Origin: an uncultured Rhizobiaceae bacterium
GTDB taxonomy: Bacteria > Pseudomonadota > Alphaproteobacteria > Rhizobiales > Rhizobiaceae
DNA length: 64,000 nucleotides
Direction of reading: 5' to 3'
NCBI GenBank assembly: GCA_951813045.1
Contig: CATOTF010000002.1
Coordinates: 3,286,001-3,350,000 of the forward strand
The notes below the pieces were generated by a model. It saw only the letters and a list, made by a program, of their open reading frames with translations. It was not told the DNA's origin and did no database searches. Positions within the stretch are counted from its first letter, which is position 1; every line of letters begins with the position of its first letter. A program made the translations under genes and the position numbers. Positions 8,762 through 18,404 of this stretch are shown here, piece by piece.

Positions 8762-9685
8762 CTACTCAACTTCATTAAGCCAAGGCGGATTGGCACCATC
8801 TCTTGAAGCTGTAATCGCCGCCGACTTATTGGCAAATGTGAGCGCAGCCGCGATAGCATCGTCATCCAGACCGGAGATTGTCGATTTGCTGAGGCCCACC
8901 TGTTTACTCAAGGACGCCAGGAAACCCGCGCTAAATGTATCTCCCGCCCCTACGGTATCAGCCACTTCGATCTCAATTGCTGCCGCGCTGACTACACCGT
9001 CTTTTGTATAGGCCTGCGATCCTTCGCCACCACGGCTGAGCAGAACTATTGACGTCCCGTCGTCCAGCCAAGCCTGTATTGCGTCTTCGGGGTCTACACC
9101 TGGTTCAATCCATTCCAGATCATCGGTCGAAACTTTAACAACATCGCTGAGCTTTCTCATGCGCCGAATACGAGCCCGATGTTTGTCCTGTTCATCAATA
9201 AAATTGGGTCGGATGTTTGGGTCAAGATAAACTAGATGATTCTTCGCGTTTTGCGCCATGAGAGCCTCATACGCGCCGCCACAAGGTTCCGGAATCAAAC
9301 ATATGCCTCCAAACATCAATGTGGACACGCTATCAGGGATTACCAGTATGTCATCCGTTTCGATAAGACGTCCGGCGGAACCTTCGTCGTAAAATGTATA
9401 GGTCGCTTCTCCATCGCTAAGGTCGACCACTGCCAGCGTTGTCGGACGGCCGGATCGGACACACAGGCTATGGTCGACAGACGCGTCTTCCAGGTCTTTA
9501 ATCAAACTGCGCCCAAATCCGTCAGTGGAAATACCGCACAGAAATCCGGTATTTTCCTTCAGACGTCCAAGCGCGATTGCAGTGTTAAACACGGAACCGC
9601 CTGTGACCGGTCTTAAGACGGGCTCTTCATCAACATTCGCGTCAGGTAACATGTCGATTAGCGCTTCACCGCAACATAAGATCAT
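8762..9685 (-). CDS. PfkB-family sugar kinase (fructokinase-like)
   Basis: Ribokinase-fold kinase of 307 residues. Both PfkB signatures are visible: GGSVFNTAIALGRLKENTGF near the N-terminus and VADTVGAGDTFSAGFL near the C-terminus, with the catalytic Asp in GAGDTF. The N-terminal MILCCGEALIDMLP is typical of fructokinases/KdgK. ATG at 9685. It converges on the GntR gene and has no obvious pathway partners here, so the sugar cannot be fixed; fructokinase is the most likely call. Confidence 0.8.
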   Translation of the reverse strand: MILCCGEALIDMLPDANVDEEPVLRPVTGGSVFNTAIALGRLKENTGFLCGISTDGFGRSLIKDLEDASVDHSLCVRSGRPTTLAVVDLSDGEATYTFYDEGSAGRLIETDDILVIPDSVSTLMFGGICLIPEPCGGAYEALMAQNAKNHLVYLDPNIRPNFIDEQDKHRARIRRMRKLSDVVKVSTDDLEWIEPGVDPEDAIQAWLDDGTSIVLLSRGGEGSQAYTKDGVVSAAAIEIEVADTVGAGDTFSAGFLASLSKQVGLSKSTISGLDDDAIAAALTFANKSAAITASRDGANPPWLNEVE

Positions 9686-10147
9686 GGCTGATTGTTCTCC
9701 AGATTTTCGCCCACGGGCTCATTGATTCAAAGCGGAATGGAGCCGCCGAAGAAGCGTTCCTATGCCCGAAGATTGCCGGGTTTTCAATACACCGGAGCGT
9801 CTGAAGCAATGCAGGCAACCAGCACCCTCTATTCTGAATCGGAGCCACTTTAGACTAGGATAGAGACGCGGCCTCAGGACGCATGGGGCGCAATGTCCAA
9901 CACCTTTGAGGTAGAACGTAAGGATGACTGGCTAACGTGCCAAAATTTGGATACGCTCCGCAATTCGGGTGCCGATGGAAAATTGAACTAAATCCAAGGC
10001 CATCCTGAATTTTCCGGATGTTATATTGGAGTCGTAAAAAACGGTAATTGTGTTGAATAACCTCAACCAATAGGCAGTTCAAACTTGTTGTAGACCGCTC
10101 TCCAATACAGGTTGGTGAAGAGCAGCGTACTCGTGGGACGTGATTTT
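9686..10147. other. Intergenic region, no recognised gene
   Basis: About 460 bases between the sugar kinase and fnrL. I see no convincing coding frame, RNA gene or strong repeat. It should hold the divergent promoters of both genes. Confidence 0.5.
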
Positions 10148-10888
10148 ATGGAGACTATCATTCGAAAAGATATTCATAATTCAGGCATTCCTGCAGTGTG
10201 CCAGTCATGCGAAGCGCGACATAAGGGTGTTTGCGGGGCCCTTTCACCTGAGCAACTACAACGCTTGAGCAAACACACGTCAAAGAGTGTGCATGAGCCA
10301 AATACCGACCTTTCTACTGAAGCTGCTACCGCGGGGCGGTATGCCAATATATTGAGCGGTGTGGTTAAGCTCACAAAGATGTCGCGAGACGGGCGTCAGC
10401 AGATTGTTGGCCTGCAGTTTGCTCCAGATTTCATGGGCCGCCCTTTTGCCCAGAACACCGATGTTGAAGCTGTTGCATCAACTAACGTGAGGCTTTGTTC
10501 TTTTCCGGTTTCAGTTTTAGAAGAACTGCTGGAGGAAACGCCTGCCATGGAACGACGGATCAACCAACAGACCATGGCTGAGTTGGATGAAGCCCGTGAC
10601 TGGCTGTTTGCACTTGGTCGCAAGTCGGCGCAGGAGAAAGTTGCCAGCTTCATTTTGCTTATCGCAACGCATGCTGACCCGGAAAGGGTGGTGGATCAGG
10701 CATTAGTCATTGAACTGCCGTTGAAACGGGCTGACATCGCTGATTTTCTCGGCCTTACTATTGAAACAGTAAGCCGTCAGATCACCAATCTTCGCAAGGC
10801 CGAGGTCTTGGAAGTCATTGACCGATATCGTATGCGTATCCCAAATTTGATCGTGTTGCGTAAAGCCGCGTCCGCTGGGAATGGTTGA
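10148..10888 (+). CDS. fnrL: FnrL-type oxygen-responsive Crp/Fnr regulator
   Basis: Crp/Fnr protein with an N-terminal cysteine cluster CQSCEARHKGVCG and a downstream HTH (LKRADIADFLGLTIETVSRQ). FNR proteins use these N-terminal cysteines plus one central cysteine (candidate in NVRLCSFPVS) to bind an oxygen-labile [4Fe-4S] cluster. The recognition helix E-T-V-S-R is the standard FNR reading of TTGAT half-sites. I start at ATG 10148 (246 residues); a TTG at 10112 would extend it. A matching site lies at 11440-11457 before ccoN, so this protein most likely induces the cbb3 oxidase when oxygen falls. Confidence 0.9.
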   Translation: METIIRKDIHNSGIPAVCQSCEARHKGVCGALSPEQLQRLSKHTSKSVHEPNTDLSTEAATAGRYANILSGVVKLTKMSRDGRQQIVGLQFAPDFMGRPFAQNTDVEAVASTNVRLCSFPVSVLEELLEETPAMERRINQQTMAELDEARDWLFALGRKSAQEKVASFILLIATHADPERVVDQALVIELPLKRADIADFLGLTIETVSRQITNLRKAEVLEVIDRYRMRIPNLIVLRKAASAGNG

Positions 10889-10895
10889 GGTTCAT

Positions 10896-11354
10896 TCAAG
10901 TGTTGGCTAGTTTTGAGCTGATCAAAGAGTTTACAATCGGCAACAGATGCTCGGCCTCAAACGCCATATGACGGCGCAAACCGTCGAAAAACCCGCGCAG
11001 CATCCAACAGATTTTCTCAGCGTCCAAAACCGGTTCACCACGTCCAATTCGGCTTAAGGTGTCGCTGATTTCTTCAGCATAAGCTTCATCTTCCCAATGT
11101 TCAAAACGTAGCCTTTCAAGGCCTTCCAGAAGGGGCTTGCTACTGTCGTGTCGTTTTATAAAGGGGAACAATTCACGCTCTTCAAATCCATGAGCCTCTT
11201 TGATCAAGGGGTAAATATCACGCGCAAGAACCAGACATTCCTGTCGATCTACTCGACCCGGTAATCCATCGGCAATCGCCTCCAAACGGGCACACAAGAA
11301 ATGTTGTCGACGGTGATGAGAAAGGGTTTGTTTAAGAATTCTGCTCCTGGACAT
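10896..11354 (-). CDS. Hemerythrin HHE cation-binding protein
   Basis: Four-helix HHE protein of 152 residues. Metal ligands are seen in order: SHHRRQHFLC, EAHGFEERELFPFI, RFEHWEDEAY and HMAFEAEHLLPIV, giving the H...HxxxE...H...HxxxE pattern of a di-iron site. The ATG at 11354 has a strong GAGGAGGAG ribosome site. It lies between fnrL and ccoN, in the divergent position relative to the FNR box, so it is probably also low-oxygen controlled. Likely roles are binding of oxygen or NO, or iron-sulfur cluster repair; sequence alone does not decide. Confidence 0.8.
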   Translation of the reverse strand: MSRSRILKQTLSHHRRQHFLCARLEAIADGLPGRVDRQECLVLARDIYPLIKEAHGFEERELFPFIKRHDSSKPLLEGLERLRFEHWEDEAYAEEISDTLSRIGRGEPVLDAEKICWMLRGFFDGLRRHMAFEAEHLLPIVNSLISSKLANT

Positions 11355-11439
11355 GGGTTCTGGCTCCTCCTCTCAAACTGTCCTGCGATGGATATGATCA
11401 CTGGTACGTGATATGATTGTCCCGTCCGCCAAACAAATT

Positions 11440-11457
11440 CCTTGATCTAGATCAAGG
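11440..11457. promoter_or_regulatory. FNR box upstream of ccoN
   Basis: Perfect 18-base palindrome CCTTGATCTAGATCAAGG containing the exact FNR consensus TTGAT-N4-ATCAA (11442-11455). It lies about 75 bases before the ccoN start and about 85 bases before the divergent hemerythrin start, next to the FnrL gene that should bind it. Confidence 0.9.
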
Positions 11458-11531
11458 AAACCTCGCGTGATTTTGCCAATAACTGCCGAGTTACGTCTCT
11501 GTAGTTGGACGATGTGAGAAGGAAGTACCGG

Positions 11532-13160
11532 ATGAAGAACGGAACAGAGGCCATCATATTGGCTGCAGCAACATTTCTTGCATTTCTGGCTGCGGCAGGT
11601 GCATCGGATGATTTATTCAAGGCCCATGCATGGGTATTATTTTTTATCCTCGCCGCGACAACTGTTGTTCTTTTCAGGAGGGTTGAATTTGCACCCGCAG
11701 GTGAAACTTTCCCACCCAAAGACACATCCGGTTACATGGATGATGTAATCCGCTATGGTGCGATCGCGACAATGCTCTGGGGCATTGTCGGTTTCCTTGT
11801 TGGTGTCGTCATAGCGGCACAACTCGCCTGGCCATGGCTGAACATTGAACCATGGTTCAATTTCGGCAGGCTGCGCCCGGTACACACATCAGGCGTGATT
11901 TTCGCATTCGGTGGCAACGCTCTTATTTGCACGTCGCTTTACGTGGTCCAAAGAACCTGCAGGGCACGCCTGTTCGGCGGTAACCTGGCATGGTTTGTAT
12001 TCTGGGGCTACCAACTCTTCATCGTGATGGCCGCCACTGGCTACCTTTTGGGGTCAACACAATCGAGAGAATATGCCGAACCGGAATGGTATGTCGATCT
12101 GTGGCTGACGATTGTTTGGGTCGCCTATCTAATTGTTTTTGTGGGCACAATTGTGAAGCGCAAGGAACCGCATATCTATGTTGCGAACTGGTTCTATCTG
12201 AGTTTCATAATCACAGTGGCAATGTTGCATCTCGTCAACAACGCCGCAGTACCCGTGTCACTGACCAGCGGTAAAAGTTACTCCGCTTTCGCGGGCGTTC
12301 AAGATGCCCTGACGCAGTGGTGGTACGGCCATAATGCGGTTGGGTTTTTCCTCACCGCCGGGTTTCTCGGTATGATGTATTATTTCGTACCTAAACAAGC
12401 CAACCGTCCGGTCTTTTCATATCGGTTATCGATCATCCACTTCTGGGCACTGATATTTCTCTATATCTGGGCAGGCCCACACCACCTTCATTATACTGCC
12501 CTGCCCGATTGGGCGCAGACACTTGGCATGGTATTTTCAATCATGCTGTGGATGCCTTCCTGGGGCGGCATGATCAACGGGTTGATGACACTTCAAGGGG
12601 CCTGGGACAAACTGCGCACCGACCCGGTCTTGCGCATGTTCGTTATCTCACTGGCATTCTACGGCATGTCTACCTTTGAAGGCCCTATGATGTCGATCAA
12701 GTCGATTAATTCCCTGTCTCATTACACCGACTGGACCATTGGGCATGTTCATTCGGGGGCCCTTGGCTGGAATGGGATGGTAACATTCGGGGCGCTTTAT
12801 TATCTGGTTCCAAAACTATGGAATCGCGAGCGGCTTTATTCATTGCGGCTGGTCAATTGGCACCTTTGGCTGGCGGCCATCGGTATCGTCATCTACGCCG
12901 CTGTCATGTGGGTCGCCGGTATTACGCAAGGCTTGATGTGGCGCGAGTACGATGATCAGGGTTTCCTCGTGAACTCCTTCATCGAAACCGTGTCGGCGAT
13001 CCATCCCGAATACGTCATGCGCATGATTGGTGGGTTGATCTACCTCTCCGGTGCGCTGGTCATGGGCTACAATATCTGGCGCACAATCCGCGGTGATCTA
13101 CGCGAGGAAGTGCCCATGGGCAGCGTTGCTTCCGTAACCCGTATTGTTCCTGCAGAATAG
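11532..13160 (+). CDS. ccoN: cbb3-type cytochrome c oxidase subunit I
   Basis: Catalytic haem-copper subunit of the high-affinity cbb3 oxidase, which reduces oxygen and pumps protons across the inner membrane. Multiple membrane helices; metal-ligand segments include [43 protein letters not shown] and [14 protein letters not shown]. 542 residues from the ATG at 11532, which follows GAAGGAAG; a TTG 27 bases upstream is less likely. The N-terminal extension with two extra helices before the core is common in alphaproteobacterial CcoN. First gene of ccoNOQP behind an FNR box. Confidence 0.95.
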   Translation: MKNGTEAIILAAATFLAFLAAAGASDDLFKAHAWVLFFILAATTVVLFRRVEFAPAGETFPPKDTSGYMDDVIRYGAIATMLWGIVGFLVGVVIAAQLAWPWLNIEPWFNFGRLRPVHTSGVIFAFGGNALICTSLYVVQRTCRARLFGGNLAWFVFWGYQLFIVMAATGYLLGSTQSREYAEPEWYVDLWLTIVWVAYLIVFVGTIVKRKEPHIYVANWFYLSFIITVAMLHLVNNAAVPVSLTSGKSYSAFAGVQDALTQWWYGHNAVGFFLTAGFLGMMYYFVPKQANRPVFSYRLSIIHFWALIFLYIWAGPHHLHYTALPDWAQTLGMVFSIMLWMPSWGGMINGLMTLQGAWDKLRTDPVLRMFVISLAFYGMSTFEGPMMSIKSINSLSHYTDWTIGHVHSGALGWNGMVTFGALYYLVPKLWNRERLYSLRLVNWHLWLAAIGIVIYAAVMWVAGITQGLMWREYDDQGFLVNSFIETVSAIHPEYVMRMIGGLIYLSGALVMGYNIWRTIRGDLREEVPMGSVASVTRIVPAE

Positions 13161-13172
13161 AGGAGAGAAGTC

Positions 13173-13904
13173 ATGGCATTTCTCGATCAACACAAGAAGC
13201 TGGAACGCAATGTATCACTCTTATTTGTGTTTTCACTCATCGCTGTTTTAATTGGTGGGATCATTGAGATCGTTCCGCTTTTCTATGTCAAGAACACGAT
13301 CGAAAAAGTGGAGGGTATGCGCCCATATACACCACTCGAATTGGCGGGTCGCAATATTTATGTCCGGGAAGGCTGTTATCTGTGCCACAGTCAGATGATC
13401 CGACCCTTCCGCGATGAAGTTGAGCGGTACGGACATTACTCGCTAGCGGCGGAGAGCATGTACGATCATCCGTTCCAGTGGGGGTCGAAGCGTACGGGTC
13501 CAGACCTGGCGCGGGTGGGAGGGCGTTATAGCGATGAGTGGCATGTTCAACATCTGGCCCATCCACAATCCGTGGTGCCGGAATCGATCATGCCAAGCTA
13601 CTCATTTCTCAAAAACGCTGTTGTCGATACAAAGCACTTCGCAGACCACCTGAAAGCAAACCGTGCAGTTGGCGTGCCCTATAGCGACGCAATGATTGAA
13701 AATGCATCAGCCGATATCAATGCGCAGGCCAATCCTGACGTCGATGCAGGCGGCCTGGAAGAGCGTTACGCAAAAATATCGGTGCGGGATTTTGACGGAA
13801 ATCCCGAGCAAGTTACGGAAATGGACGCGCTTGTCGCCTATCTCCAGATGCTGGGAACATTGGTCGACCTTGAAGCCTACAAACAAAATGAAAATTTAAG
13901 ATGA
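13173..13904 (+). CDS. ccoO: cbb3-type cytochrome c oxidase subunit II (monohaem cytochrome c)
   Basis: 243 residues: an N-terminal membrane anchor ([22 protein letters not shown]) and a periplasmic cytochrome c domain with the haem motif CYLCH in [17 protein letters not shown]. Met ligand candidates lie in SIMPSYSFL. It transfers electrons from CcoP toward CcoN. It follows ccoN by 12 bases. Confidence 0.95.
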   Translation: MAFLDQHKKLERNVSLLFVFSLIAVLIGGIIEIVPLFYVKNTIEKVEGMRPYTPLELAGRNIYVREGCYLCHSQMIRPFRDEVERYGHYSLAAESMYDHPFQWGSKRTGPDLARVGGRYSDEWHVQHLAHPQSVVPESIMPSYSFLKNAVVDTKHFADHLKANRAVGVPYSDAMIENASADINAQANPDVDAGGLEERYAKISVRDFDGNPEQVTEMDALVAYLQMLGTLVDLEAYKQNENLR

Positions 13905-13914
13905 GGAACATTTG

Positions 13915-14082
13915 ATGGATTACTCACTGCTGAGACAATTCGCTGACTCATGGGGGCTTCTCTACATGTTTGTCCTGTTCGTCGGCATAATATTTTTCAC
14001 CTTCCGTCCGGGTTCGAAGGAAAAAGCCGAGAAAATCGCGCAAATCCCGCTTAACGAGGATCGCAACAATGGCGGAAAATGA
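13915..14082 (+). CDS. ccoQ: cbb3-type oxidase subunit IV
   Basis: Short 55-residue protein with one membrane helix (WGLLYMFVLFVGIIFFTFRP) and a charged cytosolic tail. CcoQ stabilises the assembled cbb3 complex. It begins ten bases after ccoO and its end overlaps the ccoP start by 14 bases. Confidence 0.9.
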   Translation: MDYSLLRQFADSWGLLYMFVLFVGIIFFTFRPGSKEKAEKIAQIPLNEDRNNGGK

Positions 14083-14671
14083 AGTTGACGAAACAACTGG
14101 AGTTGAAACGACCGGTCACGAATGGGACGGCATCAAAGAATTAGACAATCCCATGCCCCGCTGGTGGCTTTGGACCTTCTACGCGACCATTGTTTTCTCA
14201 ATTGGATATGTGATCTGGTACCCGGCAATCCCTCTTTGGAATGGATCAACTATGGGCATATCCGGACAAACCAATCGCCTGCAGTTGAAGCAGAATATGC
14301 TTAGTGTAGAGGCGGTAAGGCGCGACAAAATAGCCACACTGGCGGCAACTGATATCAAAGCCATCCGAGAGGATAATGACCTGCTGCGGTTTGCTACCGC
14401 AGGCGGAGAGTCGCTGTTCAAGAGCTATTGCTCACAATGTCACGGTTCCGGTGCGCAAGGGGGGCCGGGATATCCCAACCTGAACGACGATGACTGGTTA
14501 TGGGGCGGCGACCTTGAAACCATATACACAACCATTGCCCACGGTGTGCGCAACGACGATAATGAAGATGCCCGTGATTCACAAATGCCAGCTTTCGGCG
14601 CGGATAACATACTTGATCGCGAGCAGATTGTGAATCCCGGAGACAAAATGACCACAGAAATGGTTGGGTAA
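14069..14671 (+). pseudogene. ccoP: ccoP cut by IS21 copy A
   Basis: Dihaem subunit of the cbb3 oxidase. The N-terminal membrane helix (WWLWTFYATIVFSIGYVIW) and the first haem motif CSQCH are intact, and the native sequence runs to about residue 186 (DREQI, 14628). There the IS begins and adds an in-frame tail NPGDKMTTEMVG before a stop at 14671. CcoP is normally about 290-300 residues with two haem domains, so the second haem domain is missing. The rest of the gene is not found on the other side of the IS, so this is not a simple insertion. The enzyme made from this operon is probably defective unless the intact 3' part exists elsewhere. Confidence 0.9.
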
Positions 14672-14737
14672 TCTGACCGTCGCGGAGTAAAATTCCGCAC
14701 TCTGACACCTTGTGCTTGTGAGTATTAGGTGGGGAAG

Positions 14738-16237
14738 ATGTATTCTGTGGATTTGTATAGTCGGGTGCGTCGAGCGTGCCATGTGGATGGGAAGAACAAT
14801 AGCGAGGTGGCCCGTTTGTTCGGGATTGATCGCAAAACCGTGGCGAAGATCCTGAAGCACTCGGTTCCGCCCGGTTATCAAAGAACGACCGCGCCTGTTC
14901 GCCCGAAGTTGGATCCGTTTGTTGGGATAATTGATCAGATCCTGAAAGACGACAAAAAGGTCATCAAAAAGCAACGGCACACAGCCAAGCGTATTCATGC
15001 GCGGTTACGGGATGAGCACGGGTTCACTGGCGGGATCACCATTGTCACTGATTATGTGCGTGAGAAGCAAAGACGAACCCAGGAGGTGTTTGTTCCTCTG
15101 GTTCACGCGCCCGGCCATGCTCAGGTCGATTTTGGTGAGACGTTCGGCGTGATCGACGGTGTCGAACGCAAGCTGCATTACATCGCTATATCGTTGCCGC
15201 ATTCGGATGCGTTCTTCATGAAGGCGTATCCGGCGGAAACAACAGAAGCCTTCTGTGACGGTCACAATGCTGCGTTTGCTTTCTTCGGCGGTGTGCCGTT
15301 GTCGATGCTCTACGACAACACCGTGATTGCAGTTGCAAAGATCCTGGGCGGTGGCAAACGGATACGCACGAGAACTTTCTCAGAGCTACAATCGCACTAT
15401 CTGTTTGAGGATAAGTTTGGTCGCCCTGGCAAAGGCAATGATAAAGGGAATGTCGAAGGCGTCATTGGTTACGGTCGCAGGAACTTTCTCATCCCAGCCC
15501 CACGGTTCGACAGCTTTGATGCCTTGAACGCCTGGTTGGAAGAATGCTGCCTGAAGCGTCAGGATGATGTTGTTCGCGGACATGGTGAGAGTATTGGTGA
15601 ACGATTGCTGAGAGACCTGGACGCGCTGATGGCATTGCCCCCAACGCCATACGACGCGTGTGAAAAGTTTAGCACGCGGGCAACGTCAATCTCGATGATC
15701 CGCTACCGCAATAATGATTACTCCGTTCCTGTCGCCTTTGCCCATCATGAGGTTCAGGTTCGCGGTTACATCCATGAGGTTGTGATTGGCAGTGGAACCG
15801 AGATTATTGCCCGCCATCGTCGGTCTTATGAGAAGGCAGACATGATCTTCGACCCGCTTCACTATCTGCCCTTGCTGGAACAAAAGGTAGGTGCTCTCGA
15901 TCAGGCGGCACCATTGCAAGGCTGGGGTTTACCCGATGCATTTGCGATCCTTCATCGTTTATTAGAAGCCCGCATGGGTAAGGCGGGAAAACGCGAGTAT
16001 GTTCAGATCCTGCGTCTGCTGGAAACTTTTGAGCTGGAGCACGTTCACGCCGCAATCCAACAAGCTTTGGATCTGGGTGCCATTGGCTATGATGCGATCA
16101 AGCACCTTATTCTGTGCCGGATCGAGCGGCGACCGCCCAGGCTTGATCTCGACATCTACCCCTATTTGCCCAAAGCGGTGGTCGAGACGACAAAACCTGC
16201 CAGCTATGCCGTGCTGTTGTCGGAGGCGGCAGCATGA
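14738..16237 (+). CDS. istA: IS21-family transposase IstA (copy A)
   Basis: About 499 residues from the ATG at 14738; a GTG nine bases upstream is possible. N-terminal HTH (SEVARLFGIDRKTVAKILK) then an rve-type integrase core with DDE residues in HAQVDFGE, LYDNTVIA and GNDKGNVEGVIGY. It catalyses the strand transfer, assisted by IstB. Its sequence is identical to copies B and C over the visible parts. Confidence 0.95.
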   Translation: MYSVDLYSRVRRACHVDGKNNSEVARLFGIDRKTVAKILKHSVPPGYQRTTAPVRPKLDPFVGIIDQILKDDKKVIKKQRHTAKRIHARLRDEHGFTGGITIVTDYVREKQRRTQEVFVPLVHAPGHAQVDFGETFGVIDGVERKLHYIAISLPHSDAFFMKAYPAETTEAFCDGHNAAFAFFGGVPLSMLYDNTVIAVAKILGGGKRIRTRTFSELQSHYLFEDKFGRPGKGNDKGNVEGVIGYGRRNFLIPAPRFDSFDALNAWLEECCLKRQDDVVRGHGESIGERLLRDLDALMALPPTPYDACEKFSTRATSISMIRYRNNDYSVPVAFAHHEVQVRGYIHEVVIGSGTEIIARHRRSYEKADMIFDPLHYLPLLEQKVGALDQAAPLQGWGLPDAFAILHRLLEARMGKAGKREYVQILRLLETFELEHVHAAIQQALDLGAIGYDAIKHLILCRIERRPPRLDLDIYPYLPKAVVETTKPASYAVLLSEAAA

Positions 16238-17010
16238 ACGACACTGTTACCGATACACCGCAAGTTCTACTCAAACATCATCTGACCAAACTTCGGCTGC
16301 CAACCTTCCAGAGTGAATATACCAAACAGGCCCAACAATGTGCCGCTGAGAATAAGGATCATGTCCAATATCTCCTGCGGTTATGTGAGTTGGAGCTGAT
16401 TGAACGTGAGCGCCGAATGGTGGAGCGACGCATCAAAGCTGCGAAGTTCCCGGCAACCAAGAGCCTCGACAGCTTTGACTTCAAAACGATCCCGTCAGTG
16501 AACAAGGTGCTCGTGATGGAACTGGCCCGTTGCGAGTACGCTGCGAAACGCCAAAACATCATCGCGTTAGGACCAAGTGGAACCGGCAAAACCCATGTTG
16601 CCCTCGGCCTTGGACTGGCTGCCTGCCAAAAGGGGATGAAAGTCCGCTTCACCACGGCTGCTGCACTGGTTCATGAGATGATCGAGGCCGTTGATGAACG
16701 TCGCTTGCAACGGCATCAAAAACAACTGGCAGCTCAAGACCTGCTGATCATTGACGAACTGGGCTTCGTCCCTCTCTCCAAAACCGGGGCGGAGTTGCTG
16801 TTCGAAGTAATCAGCCAACGGTATGAACGCGGTTCCATCATCATCACATCCAATCTACCATTCGACGAATGGACAGAGGTCTTCGGATCAGAACGCCTAA
16901 CGGGCGCAATACTCGACCGGCTGACACACCACGTCCACATCCTGGAGATGAATGGTGAAAGCTACAGGTTGCACCAGAGCCGAAAACAAAAATCTGTTCA
17001 AATCAACTGA
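16234..17010 (+). CDS. istB: IS21-family helper ATPase IstB (copy A)
   Basis: 258-residue AAA+ ATPase: Walker A in ALGPSGTGKTHVALGLG, Walker B in LLIIDELGFVPL, and sensor-like IIITSNLPFDEW. It selects and remodels target DNA for IstA. Its ATG overlaps the istA stop (ATGA), so it is translationally coupled. Confidence 0.95.
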   Translation: MNDTVTDTPQVLLKHHLTKLRLPTFQSEYTKQAQQCAAENKDHVQYLLRLCELELIERERRMVERRIKAAKFPATKSLDSFDFKTIPSVNKVLVMELARCEYAAKRQNIIALGPSGTGKTHVALGLGLAACQKGMKVRFTTAAALVHEMIEAVDERRLQRHQKQLAAQDLLIIDELGFVPLSKTGAELLFEVISQRYERGSIIITSNLPFDEWTEVFGSERLTGAILDRLTHHVHILEMNGESYRLHQSRKQKSVQIN

Positions 17011-17289
17011 CACTAAACCAGATCAAAAACACAAACGTCCCAAAATCTGGCCAATTTTACTCCGGGATCAAGACCCATTTTAGGCTGGGATTGACAACTG
17101 ATTGCATAACAGGGTAATTTCATTTCATCTTCACCATCTTGGGCCGAAGATGAAGCATTTCAAACACAAGAGAACTAATGGGGAATAGTCAGGATACAAA
17201 ATGAATAGGGTCGCACTTAATTGCGCTTGCTTTCATTTCCAAGGCTGCGGCGTTACAACAAGCGTCATCATCCGTCTTATGATTTTCCA

Positions 17290-18063
17290 ATGACTCTGCC
17301 GATCTCCGTTTTTATCATTACACGCAATGAGCAAGCCCGCATCGGCAAGACTATTGAAGCCGTGCGCGGATGGGTAACCGAAGTGATTGTCGTTGATTCA
17401 GGATCAATCGACGACACTGTCTCGATTGCCAAGGCGTTGGGAGCTAAAACATTTCACCACGATTGGGCAGGGTATGGCGCACAAAAACGTTTTGCTGAAG
17501 ACCAGTGTTCGTGTAACTGGTGGTTTAATGTTGATGCGGATGAAGTTGTCACTGCGCAATTGCGCAGTGAGTTGGAAAGCTTATTTCGCGATGGAGATCC
17601 AGCGCCATGCGCGTTTAAAATCCGCATTCCCTATGTTTATCCAGGTGAAGAAACACCCCGCCGTTGGTTTCAGGACTACAATGTCGAACGGCTATATCAT
17701 CGGTCGGTTGGGCGCTATAGGGACCATCCTGTCTATGACAGGGTTGTGCTGGAAGAAGGGGTGCGGGTGCGGCAATTGACGGCACCACTCGCCCATTTTG
17801 CCGTGCTTGATTGGTCTTCCATGATGGCCAAAGCCAATGCCAATTCAGGTAGCAATATTGAGAAGCTCGCGCTGAAACCGATCTGGCAGCTGAAACTCAG
17901 GCTGTTATTCGGGTTTCCGCTCAATTTCATTCGAAATTACGTATTTCGCGCGCATATACTGGGGGGCAGCAAAGGGTTTATTTTTGCGCTCAACACTGCC
18001 TACACACGTACAATGCGCATTGCCAAGGCACTGGAATTGAAACAGAACCGTGATGCGCGGTGA
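17290..18063 (+). CDS. Family 2 glycosyltransferase, LPS core (WaaE-like)
   Basis: GT-A fold transferase of 257 residues starting at ATG 17290 (MTLPISVFIITRNEQARIGK). Nucleotide-sugar and metal motifs: VVDSGSIDDTVSIA and NWWFNVDADEVV. The C-terminal part (RWFQDYNVERLYHR, HPVYDRVV) matches the lipopolysaccharide core glucosyltransferase group. Cytosolic, membrane-associated by basic residues. It stands alone between IS21 copy A and the tRNA; upstream sequence 17097-17289 shows nothing recognisable. The exact sugar is not determined. Confidence 0.8.
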   Translation: MTLPISVFIITRNEQARIGKTIEAVRGWVTEVIVVDSGSIDDTVSIAKALGAKTFHHDWAGYGAQKRFAEDQCSCNWWFNVDADEVVTAQLRSELESLFRDGDPAPCAFKIRIPYVYPGEETPRRWFQDYNVERLYHRSVGRYRDHPVYDRVVLEEGVRVRQLTAPLAHFAVLDWSSMMAKANANSGSNIEKLALKPIWQLKLRLLFGFPLNFIRNYVFRAHILGGSKGFIFALNTAYTRTMRIAKALELKQNRDAR

Positions 18064-18217
18064 AGATGCCTAGCGTTTATTAGCTGGGAAAATCGACATA
18101 AAAATAATTGTCAAAAATTTGGTATTTTTTGTCCGCGATGGGGTTACATATAATATCATTCCGCTCTATATCCACCAAGTCGTCTGGTAGCAGGATTATC
18201 CGCTCCACCGACAGTGT

Positions 18218-18294
<77 letters not shown>

Positions 18295-18404
18295 AAAATT
18301 CAATAAAATCAATAAATTAGAAATTGATTTGATTTTACGATTCTCTCGATATAGCCTTACCCAACCCTTACCCAAATTACCCAAGAGGCTCTGGAGGTGT
18401 TGGA

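Larger units (their letters stand above)
14629..17096 (+). mobile_element. IS21-family element, copy A (2468 bp)
   Basis: Bounded by TGTGAATCCC on the left and GGGATTGACA on the right (terminal inverted repeats with 5'-TG and 3'-CA). Subterminal repeats of the type TCCCGGAG..AAAAT occur at both ends, as in IS21. It carries istA and istB overlapping by four bases. Left flank AGAT and right flank ACTG do not match, so no target duplication. Same length and same proteins as copy B. Confidence 0.93.

Noticed and set aside
14625-17100. Target-site duplication for IS21 copy A
   Set aside because: Flanks AGAT and ACTG do not match at any shift of 4-8 bases.
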